Of a DNA stretch of 20,812 bases, positions 15,185-20,812 are shown piece after piece (position 1 is the first letter of the stretch; every line of letters starts with the position of its first letter). Under the pieces are notes generated by a model that had not been told where the DNA came from, did not search any database, and was given only the letters and a program-made list of their open reading frames with translations. The DNA is taken from positions 1 to 20,812 of the forward strand of contig CAMLRH010000014.1 in the NCBI GenBank assembly GCA_946482375.1, given 5' to 3'. The position numbers and the translations under genes were made by a program. The stretch is from an uncultured Caulobacteraceae bacterium (lineage in GTDB: Bacteria; Pseudomonadota; Alphaproteobacteria; Caulobacterales; Caulobacteraceae).

Positions 15185-15198
15185 TTGAGCGAGGTCAA
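15185..15198. promoter_or_regulatory. Fnr/NNR-type box upstream of nnrS, one mismatch
   Basis: TTGAGCGAGGTCAA matches the TTGAT/C-N4-GTCAA pattern at nine of ten half-site positions. It lies between the nrdJ stop (15177) and the nnrS start (15234). The -41.5 rule would place the transcript start at about 15233, leaving almost no leader, so the real promoter geometry or the nnrS start may differ. Confidence 0.6.
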
Positions 15199-15233
15199 GG
15201 CCGGCGGCGGGGCTATGGGGCAGCTTCTGAGGC

Positions 15234-16409
15234 ATGCCCACAGCCGCCGCCCGCCGCGCCTACGCCGGCCCCGCCCTCTTCAGTTTCGGTTTCCGCCCCT
15301 TTTTCCTCCTGGGAGCGGCGTGGGCCGCGCTCGCCGTGCCGCTGTGGCTGTTGAGTCTGAACTACGGCGGGTCGCTAGCGCTCACCCGCGACTGGCACAC
15401 GCACGAGATGCTGTTCGGGTTCCTGGCGGCCATCGTCGCCGGGTTTCTGACCACGGCGGTTCCGAACTGGACGGGGCGTATGCCGGTGATCGGTCTGCCG
15501 CTGGTGGGGCTGGCGGGGCTGTGGATCGCCGGGCGCGCCGCCATGGCCGCGCCGGGCTTTCCCGTTCAGCTGGCGGCGGTGGTGGATAGCGCCTTTCTGC
15601 TGGTCTTGGCTGCGGTGATCTGGCGTGAGGTGCTGACCGGGCGCAACTGGCGCAACTTGCCCGTCTGCGGTCTGGTCAGCGTGTTAGCGCTGGCCAACGT
15701 CGCCTTCCACATGACGCGCGGGGTCTGGGATCCGGCGGTCGGCGAGCGCATGGCCATGGCGGTCGCGGCAGTCCTGATCGCCCTGATCGGCGGGCGGATT
15801 GTGCCGAGCTTCACGCGCAACTGGATGCGCAAACAGGCGATCGCCGCCGAGCCTGCCGTCTTTGGCCATGTCGACCGCGCGGCCTTGGCCCTGACAGCGG
15901 CCGCCGCCTCCACATGGACGGCGCTGCCGGCAACGACCATTTCTGGGGCGCTGCTGGTCGTGGCCGGTGGCGCGAACCTGGCGCGACTGGCGCGCTGGCG
16001 CGGCTGGCTGACGGGGCGCGAGCCGCTCGTGTGGATTCTCCACCTGGGCTACGGCTGGCTCGGCGCAGGGCTGCTGCTGATCGGGCTTTCGGTGCTCGAC
16101 CCGCTGGTCCCGCGCACCGCTGGAGTACATGCCCTAACCGCCGGCGCCATCGGCGTGATGACCCTGGCGGTGATGACACGCGCCACACGCGGCCACACCG
16201 GACGGCCGCTCGCCGCCGACGGTGGAACGCTGGCCATCTATATCGCCATCAACACCGCCGCCCTGGTCCGTGTGGCCGCCCCCTTCGCCGGTGAGGCGCA
16301 GTCCAGCGCGCTGGCGCTGTCGGCGATGCTGTGGACCGCGGCGTTCGGCGGGTTCGCCCTGGTCTATGGGTCGATGCTGACGAGCCGTCGGCTCGCGGCG
16401 GCCAATTGA
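15234..16409 (+). CDS. nnrS: NnrS family heme/copper membrane protein
   Basis: A 391-residue polytopic membrane protein with about 12 helices. It opens with GPALFSFGFRPFFLLGAAWA, the characteristic NnrS N terminus, followed by DWHTHEMLFGFLAAIVAGFL with the conserved histidines, TTAVPNWTGRMP, and GRIVPSFTRNWMRK in the middle. Late helices contain GAIGVMTLAVMTRATRGHTG. NnrS proteins are linked to tolerance of NO and its iron-nitrosyl products in denitrifiers and pathogens; they are not enzymes of the main pathway. The start at 15234 has a GAGG too close to be a good ribosome binding site, but the next in-frame candidates would cut the conserved N terminus. Its TGA stop lies inside the Fnr-type box that precedes moaA. 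Confidence 0.93.
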   Translation: MPTAAARRAYAGPALFSFGFRPFFLLGAAWAALAVPLWLLSLNYGGSLALTRDWHTHEMLFGFLAAIVAGFLTTAVPNWTGRMPVIGLPLVGLAGLWIAGRAAMAAPGFPVQLAAVVDSAFLLVLAAVIWREVLTGRNWRNLPVCGLVSVLALANVAFHMTRGVWDPAVGERMAMAVAAVLIALIGGRIVPSFTRNWMRKQAIAAEPAVFGHVDRAALALTAAAASTWTALPATTISGALLVVAGGANLARLARWRGWLTGREPLVWILHLGYGWLGAGLLLIGLSVLDPLVPRTAGVHALTAGAIGVMTLAVMTRATRGHTGRPLAADGGTLAIYIAINTAALVRVAAPFAGEAQSSALALSAMLWTAAFGGFALVYGSMLTSRRLAAAN

Positions 16410-16419
16410 CAGGTATCAA
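16406..16419. promoter_or_regulatory. Fnr/FixK/NNR-type box upstream of moaA, overlapping the nnrS stop
   Basis: TTGACAGGTATCAA matches the TTGAC/T-N4-A/GTCAA pattern at all ten positions; its TGA is also the nnrS stop codon. A site centred at -41.5 would start RNA near 16454, with TAGGGC (16442-16447) as a weak -10. The transcript would then begin at or just inside the Moco-type leader. Confidence 0.8.
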
Positions 16420-16439
16420 AGCCGCGTAGCTCCACATGC

Positions 16440-16598
16440 CCTAGGGCTTGGATGTCGCCTGGCCGTCGCCGGGCGGCGCCCGCTCCGAGCCTTCGGACCT
16501 AAAGCGCCTCCGCGCCAGGGTCCGCGGGCCGCGCCGGTCAGCCGGCGAAGGGTGTCGAGGGAAACCCCGCCGCCTCCCGTGCTTGGAAAGGAGCCCAG
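16440..16598 (+). promoter_or_regulatory. Moco riboswitch-like leader of moaA
   Basis: The 190 bases before moaA hold no gene but strong RNA structure. The 3' part contains GGCGAAGGG (16544-16552), a GGGAAACCCC element, CGCCTCCCGT (16571-16580) and GGAAAGGAG (16585-16593). These match, from memory, the conserved core of the E. coli moaA leader (GGCGAAGG ... CGCCTCCCGT ... GGAAAGG). Further upstream CTAAAG (16499-16504) has a counterpart too. Local hairpins are CGCCGG-TCAG-CCGGCG (16532-16547) and TCCGA-GCCT-TCGGA (about 16483-16496). GGGCTT (16444-16449) can pair with GAGCCC (16591-16596), closing the element and covering the moaA ribosome binding site. This is the design of a cofactor-sensing switch on translation. 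The 5' limit is uncertain and the family assignment needs a covariance search. Confidence 0.65.
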
Positions 16599-16600
16599 CG

Positions 16601-17578
16601 TTGGGACGTCTCGTCGACGGCTTCGGCCGTCGCTTCCATTACCTGCGGGTCTCGGTCACCGAGGTCTGCAATTTCCGCTGCACCTATTGCCTTCCGGACG
16701 GCTTCAGGAAGTCAGGCCCGCTGTCGTTCATGACCCCGGCCGAGGTCGGACGCCTGACCGCCGCGTTCGCCGACCTCGGCGTGTCCAAGATCCGCCTCAC
16801 CGGCGGCGAGCCCAGCGTGCGCCGCGACCTGCCCGAGATTATCGGCCGGGTCGCCGCGACCCGCGGCATCGCCAAGGTCGCCATCACCACCAACGGCTGG
16901 AACCTGGACCGCCAGGTCGCCACCTGGCGCGAGGCCGGCCTGACCAACCTCAACGTCAGCATCGATTCCCTGGACGCCGAGACCTTCCGCCGCATCACCG
17001 GCCACGACCGGCTCAGGCAGGTGGTGACGGGGGTGGACCGGGCGCTGGCGATGGACATGCCGACCGTGAAAGTCAACTGCGTGCTGCTGCGCGACACGGC
17101 GGCCGGCGGTTTCGAGGCCTTCGCCGATTTCGTACGCGAACGGCCGGTGGCGGTTCGCTTCATCGAACTGATGCGCACCGGCGACAACGCCGAGTATTTC
17201 GCCGACCAGCATGTGCCGGGATCGACGCTCGTCCAGTGGCTGGAAAGCCGCGGCTGGAAGCCGCGCGCGCGCGACTTCGACGACGGCCCGGCGGTCGAAT
17301 ACGTCCACCCCGACCACGCCGGGCGGATCGGGCTGATCGCCCCCTATGCCCCGGGGTTTTGTGACAGCTGCAACCGCCTGCGGGTGACGGCGCGCGGGCA
17401 GCTGCGGCTTTGCCTGTTCGGCGAATTGGGCGTGAACCTGCGCGATCTGCTCGAAAGGGACGATCCCGAGGCGCTGCGCGGCCGAATCGTCAGGGCCCTG
17501 GCTGGCAAGCCCGCCGGCCACCGGCTGCACGAGAACAACTCGGGCGACACCCGCCACCTGGCCCAGCTCGGCGGTTGA
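16601..17578 (+). CDS. moaA: GTP 3',8-cyclase MoaA (radical SAM), TTG start
   Basis: First step of molybdenum cofactor synthesis: rearranges GTP with two 4Fe-4S clusters and SAM. The 325-residue protein has the N-terminal cluster motif C23-NFR-C27-TY-C30, LTGGEPSVRRDLPEII, LNVSIDSLDAETFRRITG, VRFIELMRTGD, the C-terminal cluster cysteines in GFCDSCNRLRVTARGQLRLC, and the conserved terminal Gly-Gly (AQLGG). No ATG or GTG fits: the frame opens at 16448, but AAAGGAG at 16587-16593 lies 7 bases before TTG 16601, where homology begins, so TTG is chosen. The ribosome binding site is part of the Moco-like leader. An Fnr-type box lies further upstream. The gene stands apart from moaD-moaB-moeA in the same locus, and its stop codon is inside the next Fnr-type box. 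Confidence 0.95.
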   Translation: MGRLVDGFGRRFHYLRVSVTEVCNFRCTYCLPDGFRKSGPLSFMTPAEVGRLTAAFADLGVSKIRLTGGEPSVRRDLPEIIGRVAATRGIAKVAITTNGWNLDRQVATWREAGLTNLNVSIDSLDAETFRRITGHDRLRQVVTGVDRALAMDMPTVKVNCVLLRDTAAGGFEAFADFVRERPVAVRFIELMRTGDNAEYFADQHVPGSTLVQWLESRGWKPRARDFDDGPAVEYVHPDHAGRIGLIAPYAPGFCDSCNRLRVTARGQLRLCLFGELGVNLRDLLERDDPEALRGRIVRALAGKPAGHRLHENNSGDTRHLAQLGG

Positions 17579-17588
17579 CGAAGGTCAA
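17575..17588. promoter_or_regulatory. Distal Fnr/FixK/NNR-type box upstream of narK1, overlapping the moaA stop
   Basis: TTGACGAAGGTCAA is a perfect TTGAC-N4-GTCAA palindrome; its TGA is the moaA stop. It is 114 bp (centre to centre) upstream of a second perfect box. No good -10 was found at the class II distance, so it may act at a distance or together with the proximal box. Confidence 0.75.
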
Positions 17589-17613
17589 GACGGCAGCCGA
17601 ATTCGAATAAACG

Positions 17614-17631
17614 CTAAGTATAACTACTTAG
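17614..17631. promoter_or_regulatory. AT-rich palindrome between two Fnr boxes upstream of narK1, operator candidate
   Basis: CTAAGTATAACTACTTAG is a perfect inverted repeat of 7-bp arms around TAAC, in a locally AT-rich patch of otherwise GC-rich DNA. It lies between the two narK1 Fnr-type boxes. No T tract follows, so a terminator for moaA is unlikely. TACTTAG resembles a NarL heptamer (TACYYMT) at six of seven positions, but the arms are in the opposite order to the usual 7-2-7 site, so the binding protein is unknown. Confidence 0.45.
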
Positions 17632-17688
17632 CCTGCGCGGTTCAGTCGCGCACTTTTCGGCTCAATTCCAATACTCCGCCGGCAATAT

Positions 17689-17702
17689 TTGACGTTGATC
17701 AA
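17689..17702. promoter_or_regulatory. Proximal Fnr/FixK-type box upstream of narK1
   Basis: TTGACGTTGATCAA matches the TTGAC/T-N4-A/GTCAA pattern at all ten half-site positions. With the site at -41.5, RNA would start near 17737, which favours GTG 17783 over GTG 17741 as the narK1 start. The -10 region (CAATAC, 17725-17730) is poor. Confidence 0.8.
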
Positions 17703-17782
17703 TTCGCACCGACGGGCGGCGCGGCAATACGGGGGCGCAGGTGAGGACATCGGGGCCTCGCCGACCCACCGGGGGCCACCCT

Positions 17783-19144
17783 GTGACCGCAGCATCCTCA
17801 CAGCTTCAACCGGGCGCCCGCACGGCGCTCTGGATGAGCACCATCGCCTTCACGGGCTGCTTTGCGATATGGACGATCTTCTCGATCATCGGGGTTCAGA
17901 TCAAACATGAACTCGGCCTGACCGAGGCGCAGTTCGGGTTGCTGGTCGGCACGCCGATCCTGACGGGATCGCTGATCCGCGTGGCGCTGGGCGTCTGGAC
18001 CGAGCAGTACGGCGGCCGCCTGGTGAACCTCGCGGTGATGCTGGCGGCGGCGGCGGCGACCTTCCTGCTGTCGCATGCGCAGACGTACCCGCAGTTCCTG
18101 CTGGCCGCGCTCGGCGTCGGCGCGGCGGGCGGCTGCTTCGCGGTCGGCGTCACCTACGTCTCGAAGTTCTTCCCCAAGGAGAAGCAGGGCACGGCGCTGG
18201 GCATCTTCGGCGCCGGCAACGTCGGCGCGGCGGTCACCAAGTTCGCCGCGCCCTTCGTCATGCTGGCGTTCGGCTGGGAGATGGTGGCGCAGAGCTGGGC
18301 CGTGGCGCTGGCGCTGCTGGCCGTGGTCTCCTTCCTGGTCACCCGGGACGACCCCGACCTCGTGCGCCGCCGCGTGACCGGCGCAAAGCCCAAGGCGGCG
18401 GCCGCCCAGCTGACCCCGCTGCTCAAGCTGCAGGTCTGGCGCTTCGCGCTCTACTACTTCTTCGTCTTCGGCGCCTTCGTGGCGCTGGCGCTGTGGCTGC
18501 CCCACTACCTCGTCGGCGTCTATCATCTCGACATCAGGACGGCCGGCATGCTGGCCGCCGCCTATTCGATCCCCGGCTCGCTGTTCAGAGTCTTCGGCGG
18601 CTGGCTGTCGGACCGCATCGGCGCGCGCAAGGTGATGTACCTCACCTTCAACGTCAGCGTGGTCTGCGCCTTCCTGCTTTCCTATCCGGCGACCAGCTAC
18701 GTCGTCGACGGCATCCGCGGGCCCATCGAGTTCCGCCTCGCCATCGGCCTGATCCCCTTCGTCGCCATCCTGTTCTGCCTGGGCTTTGCGATGAGCCTCG
18801 GCAAGGCGGCGGTCTACAAGCACATCCCGGTCTACTACCCCGACCATGTCGGCGCGGTGGGCGGCCTGGTCGGGATGGTCGGCGGCCTTGGCGGCTTTGT
18901 CCTGCCGATTGCGTTCGGGCTCCTCAACGACCTCACCGGCGTGTGGACCAGCTGCTTCATGCTGCTTTTCCTGCTGGTCGGCGCAGCGCTCACCTGGATG
19001 CACTTCGCCATCCGCCGGATGGAGCGACAGGCCAGCCCGCAACTGCGCGACCTGCCCGAACTGCCGGAGATGGCCGGCATGAACCCCGACCCGATGCCTG
19101 CGCAGTCCCCCGGCGCGGCCAGCCCCTTGCACGCTGCCGAATAG
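17783..19144 (+). CDS. narK1: NarK-family nitrate/nitrite transporter (type 1-like)
   Basis: A 453-residue, 12-helix major facilitator protein that moves nitrate or nitrite across the inner membrane. It has the family start [20 protein letters not shown], the first signature [20 protein letters not shown] followed by [19 protein letters not shown], and the second signature [22 protein letters not shown] 17783 is preferred: GGGGG lies 7 bases upstream and it leaves a leader after the Fnr-dependent start; GTG 17741 would be almost leaderless. Its divergence from the following narK2, and the pairing itself, fit the common NarK1 (nitrate/proton symport) plus NarK2 (nitrate/nitrite exchange) arrangement, which in some bacteria is fused into one protein. 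Subtype assignment is inference. narK2 follows 14 bases later. Confidence 0.93.
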   Translation: MTAASSQLQPGARTALWMSTIAFTGCFAIWTIFSIIGVQIKHELGLTEAQFGLLVGTPILTGSLIRVALGVWTEQYGGRLVNLAVMLAAAAATFLLSHAQTYPQFLLAALGVGAAGGCFAVGVTYVSKFFPKEKQGTALGIFGAGNVGAAVTKFAAPFVMLAFGWEMVAQSWAVALALLAVVSFLVTRDDPDLVRRRVTGAKPKAAAAQLTPLLKLQVWRFALYYFFVFGAFVALALWLPHYLVGVYHLDIRTAGMLAAAYSIPGSLFRVFGGWLSDRIGARKVMYLTFNVSVVCAFLLSYPATSYVVDGIRGPIEFRLAIGLIPFVAILFCLGFAMSLGKAAVYKHIPVYYPDHVGAVGGLVGMVGGLGGFVLPIAFGLLNDLTGVWTSCFMLLFLLVGAALTWMHFAIRRMERQASPQLRDLPELPEMAGMNPDPMPAQSPGAASPLHAAE

Positions 19145-19158
19145 AAGGAGGGAAGACC

Positions 19159-20583
19159 ATGTCGTCCAAGAGACCCGCCCGCCACATCCTCACCGAGTGG
19201 CGCCCGGAAGATCCCGGTTTCTGGCGCATGACGGGCAAGTCGATCGCGTCCAGGAACCTGTGGATCAGCGTCCCCAACCTGCTGCTGGCCTTCTCGGTGT
19301 GGATGGTCTGGTCGATGGTGGTGGCCAAGCTGAAGCTGATCGGCTTCGCCTTCACCACGGAGCAGCTGTTCTGGCTGACGGCCCTGCCGGCGCTGTCGGG
19401 GGCGACCCTGCGGATATTCTACAGCTTCCTGGTGCCGATCCTCGGCGGCCGGCTGTGGACCACCCTGTCGACGCTGTCGCTGCTGATCCCGGCCATCGGC
19501 ATCGGGGTGGCGGTGCAGAACCCGCAGACGCCCTACTGGGTGTTCGCGGCCCTGGCGCTCGGCTGCGGCCTGGGCGGGGGCAACTTCGCCTCCTCGATGT
19601 CGAACATCTCCTTCTTCTATCCCAAGGCCGAGAAGGGCAATGCGCTGGCCTTCAACGCGGGCCTCGGCAACCTGGGCGTCAGCGTCATGCAGTTCCTGGT
19701 GCCGATCGTCGTGACCCTCGGCGCCTTCGCGCCGGTGGTCGGCGCGCCGCAGATCGCCGCAGACGGCGGCGTCGAGAGCCAGGTGTGGCTGCAGAACGCC
19801 GGCTTCGTCTGGGTTCCCTTCATCCTCGCCGCAGCCGTGGCCGCCTGGGTGGGGATGAACGACATCGCCTCGGCCCGCGCCTCGTTCTCGAGCCAGGCGG
19901 TGGTGTTCAAGCGGCTGCACACGTGGGTGATGTGCTACCTCTACATCGGCACCTTCGGCTCGTTCATCGGCTTCTCGGCGGCCTTCCCGCTGCTGATGAA
20001 GACCCTGTTCCCCGAGGTCCACGCCATGCAGCTGGTCTTCATCGGGCCCCTGGCCGGCGCCTGTTCGCGGGCGCTCACGGGCTGGGTGTCGGACAAGTGG
20101 GGCGGGCAGCACGTCACCCACTATGTCTTCATGGCGCTTGCGGCCGGTGTGCTCGCCGTCCTCCACGCCGTCGGCGCAACCGGCGCGGCGCCGTCCTTCG
20201 GGCTCTTCTTCGGCGCCTTCCTGTGGCTGTTCTTCTGGACCGGCGTGGGCAACGCCTCCACCTTCCAGATGATCCCCGCGATCATGCGCAGCGACATGCC
20301 CCGGCTGATGCCGACGGCCGACCCCGCCACGCGCCTGAAGTCGGCCGAGATGGAGTCGGCGGCCATCGTCGGCTTCTCGTCGGCCATCGGCGCCTACGGC
20401 GGCTTCTTCATCCCCATGGCGTTCGGCGACTCGCTCAAGGCCACCGGCGGTCCCGAGATCGCGCTCATTGTCTTCCTCGGCTTCTACCTCAGCTGCGTCG
20501 GGGTGAACTGGCTCTTCTACAGCCGCCGCAACTCGATGCTCCACGCTTCCCAGAAACCCGCCACCATCGGATCCGCGTCATGA
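19159..20583 (+). CDS. narK2: NarK-family nitrate/nitrite transporter (type 2-like)
   Basis: A 474-residue major facilitator protein, expected to exchange nitrate for nitrite. The N terminus [20 protein letters not shown], then [20 protein letters not shown], is typical of NarK2. The first nitrate signature is [20 protein letters not shown] followed by [19 protein letters not shown]; the second is [15 protein letters not shown] near residue 415. It differs from narK1 in the long cytoplasm-side insertion around [25 protein letters not shown] lies 6 bases before the ATG; the frame runs open far upstream inside narK1 but that is not coding. Its stop overlaps the narG start as ATGA, so narK1-narK2-narG form one operon. 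Confidence 0.95.
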   Translation: MSSKRPARHILTEWRPEDPGFWRMTGKSIASRNLWISVPNLLLAFSVWMVWSMVVAKLKLIGFAFTTEQLFWLTALPALSGATLRIFYSFLVPILGGRLWTTLSTLSLLIPAIGIGVAVQNPQTPYWVFAALALGCGLGGGNFASSMSNISFFYPKAEKGNALAFNAGLGNLGVSVMQFLVPIVVTLGAFAPVVGAPQIAADGGVESQVWLQNAGFVWVPFILAAAVAAWVGMNDIASARASFSSQAVVFKRLHTWVMCYLYIGTFGSFIGFSAAFPLLMKTLFPEVHAMQLVFIGPLAGACSRALTGWVSDKWGGQHVTHYVFMALAAGVLAVLHAVGATGAAPSFGLFFGAFLWLFFWTGVGNASTFQMIPAIMRSDMPRLMPTADPATRLKSAEMESAAIVGFSSAIGAYGGFFIPMAFGDSLKATGGPEIALIVFLGFYLSCVGVNWLFYSRRNSMLHASQKPATIGSAS

Positions 20584-20812
20584 GTCATACCCTGGACCGC
20601 CTGGCGTTCTTCACCCGCAAGACCGAGCCGTTCTCGAACGGTCACGGCGTAATGAACGACGACGACCGCAGCTGGGAGGAGGCCTACCGCTCCCGCTGGC
20701 GCCACGACAAGATCGTGCGCTCGACGCACGGGGTGAACTGCACCGGCTCGTGCTCGTGGAAGATCTACGTCAAGGGCGGCATCGTCACCTGGGAGACGCA
20801 GCAGACCGACTA
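20580..20812 (+). CDS. narG: Respiratory nitrate reductase alpha subunit NarG, N-terminal part only
   Basis: Start of the membrane-bound, cytoplasm-facing molybdenum nitrate reductase; the gene continues past the window edge. The visible 77 residues begin [14 protein letters not shown] and include [20 protein letters not shown], followed by [20 protein letters not shown] and TWETQQTD. The H-xxx-C-xxx-C pattern in HGVNCTGSC supplies the first ligands of the FS0 4Fe-4S cluster (His plus Cys), as in NarG. The ATG overlaps the narK2 stop (ATGA). No twin-arginine signal is seen, in line with NarG rather than the periplasmic NapA. narH, narJ and narI are expected downstream. Confidence 0.95.
   Translation, partial: MSHTLDRLAFFTRKTEPFSNGHGVMNDDDRSWEEAYRSRWRHDKIVRSTHGVNCTGSCSWKIYVKGGIVTWETQQTD

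Noticed and set aside
1..20812. CRISPR arrays, toxin-antitoxin pairs, insertion sequences
   Set aside because: I looked for regular spaced repeats, transposase motifs and small paired genes and saw none.

Overview
The window is GC-rich, compact bacterial DNA that reads as an alphaproteobacterial chromosome. FixK-type and FixJ-type regulators, a class II ribonucleotide reductase, NnrS and TTGAC/T-N4-G/ATCAA operators point there; a Caulobacterales relative is possible but unproven. Its main content is an anaerobic nitrate/nitric oxide respiration locus with its regulators and cofactor genes.

Layout. (1) 1-1200: the 3' part of a membrane fatty acid desaturase gene, a rho-independent terminator and tRNA-Asn(GUU). 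(2) 1200-2300: an accessory-looking strip with lower GC. It holds a second partial copy of the tRNA-Asn 3' half (att-like), a receiver-only response regulator and a DUF1508 protein. (3) 2328-5002, minus strand: quinol-dependent nitric oxide reductase (norZ) followed by a SirB2-family membrane protein. (4) 5183-6746, minus strand: a stand-alone receiver, an intact FixJ-type regulator and the wreck of its FixL-like kinase; divergent from these is a FixK-type Crp/Fnr regulator. (5) 7540-10706: a frameshifted YbaN/DUF454 gene, an Nfu-type Fe-S carrier, a CopD-like membrane protein and oxygen-independent coproporphyrinogen oxidase (hemN). (6) 10853-17578, plus strand: moaD, moaB and moeA, then adenosylcobalamin-dependent ribonucleotide reductase (nrdJ), nnrS and moaA. 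(7) 17783-20812: two NarK transporters and the start of narG, which runs off the right edge.

How it works together. NarK1/NarK2 move nitrate and nitrite, NarG reduces nitrate on a molybdenum cofactor supplied by Moa/Moe, NorZ removes NO, HemN and Nfu supply heme and Fe-S clusters without oxygen, and NrdJ makes deoxynucleotides without oxygen. Five perfect and two near-perfect Fnr/FixK/NNR-type boxes lie upstream of norZ, nfu, hemN/moaD, nnrS, moaA and narK, so one regulator, plausibly the FixK-type protein encoded here, could switch on the whole set. moaA also carries a leader that resembles the Moco riboswitch, giving it a second, cofactor-sensing layer.

Points most worth checking: the Moco-type leader in an apparent alphaproteobacterium, the broken FixL next to an intact FixJ, two frameshifts that both look like loss of one C from a CCCC run (possible sequencing error), two unassigned palindromes beside Fnr boxes, and the tRNA-Asn 3' remnant. 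Nitrite and nitrous oxide reductase genes are not in the window.
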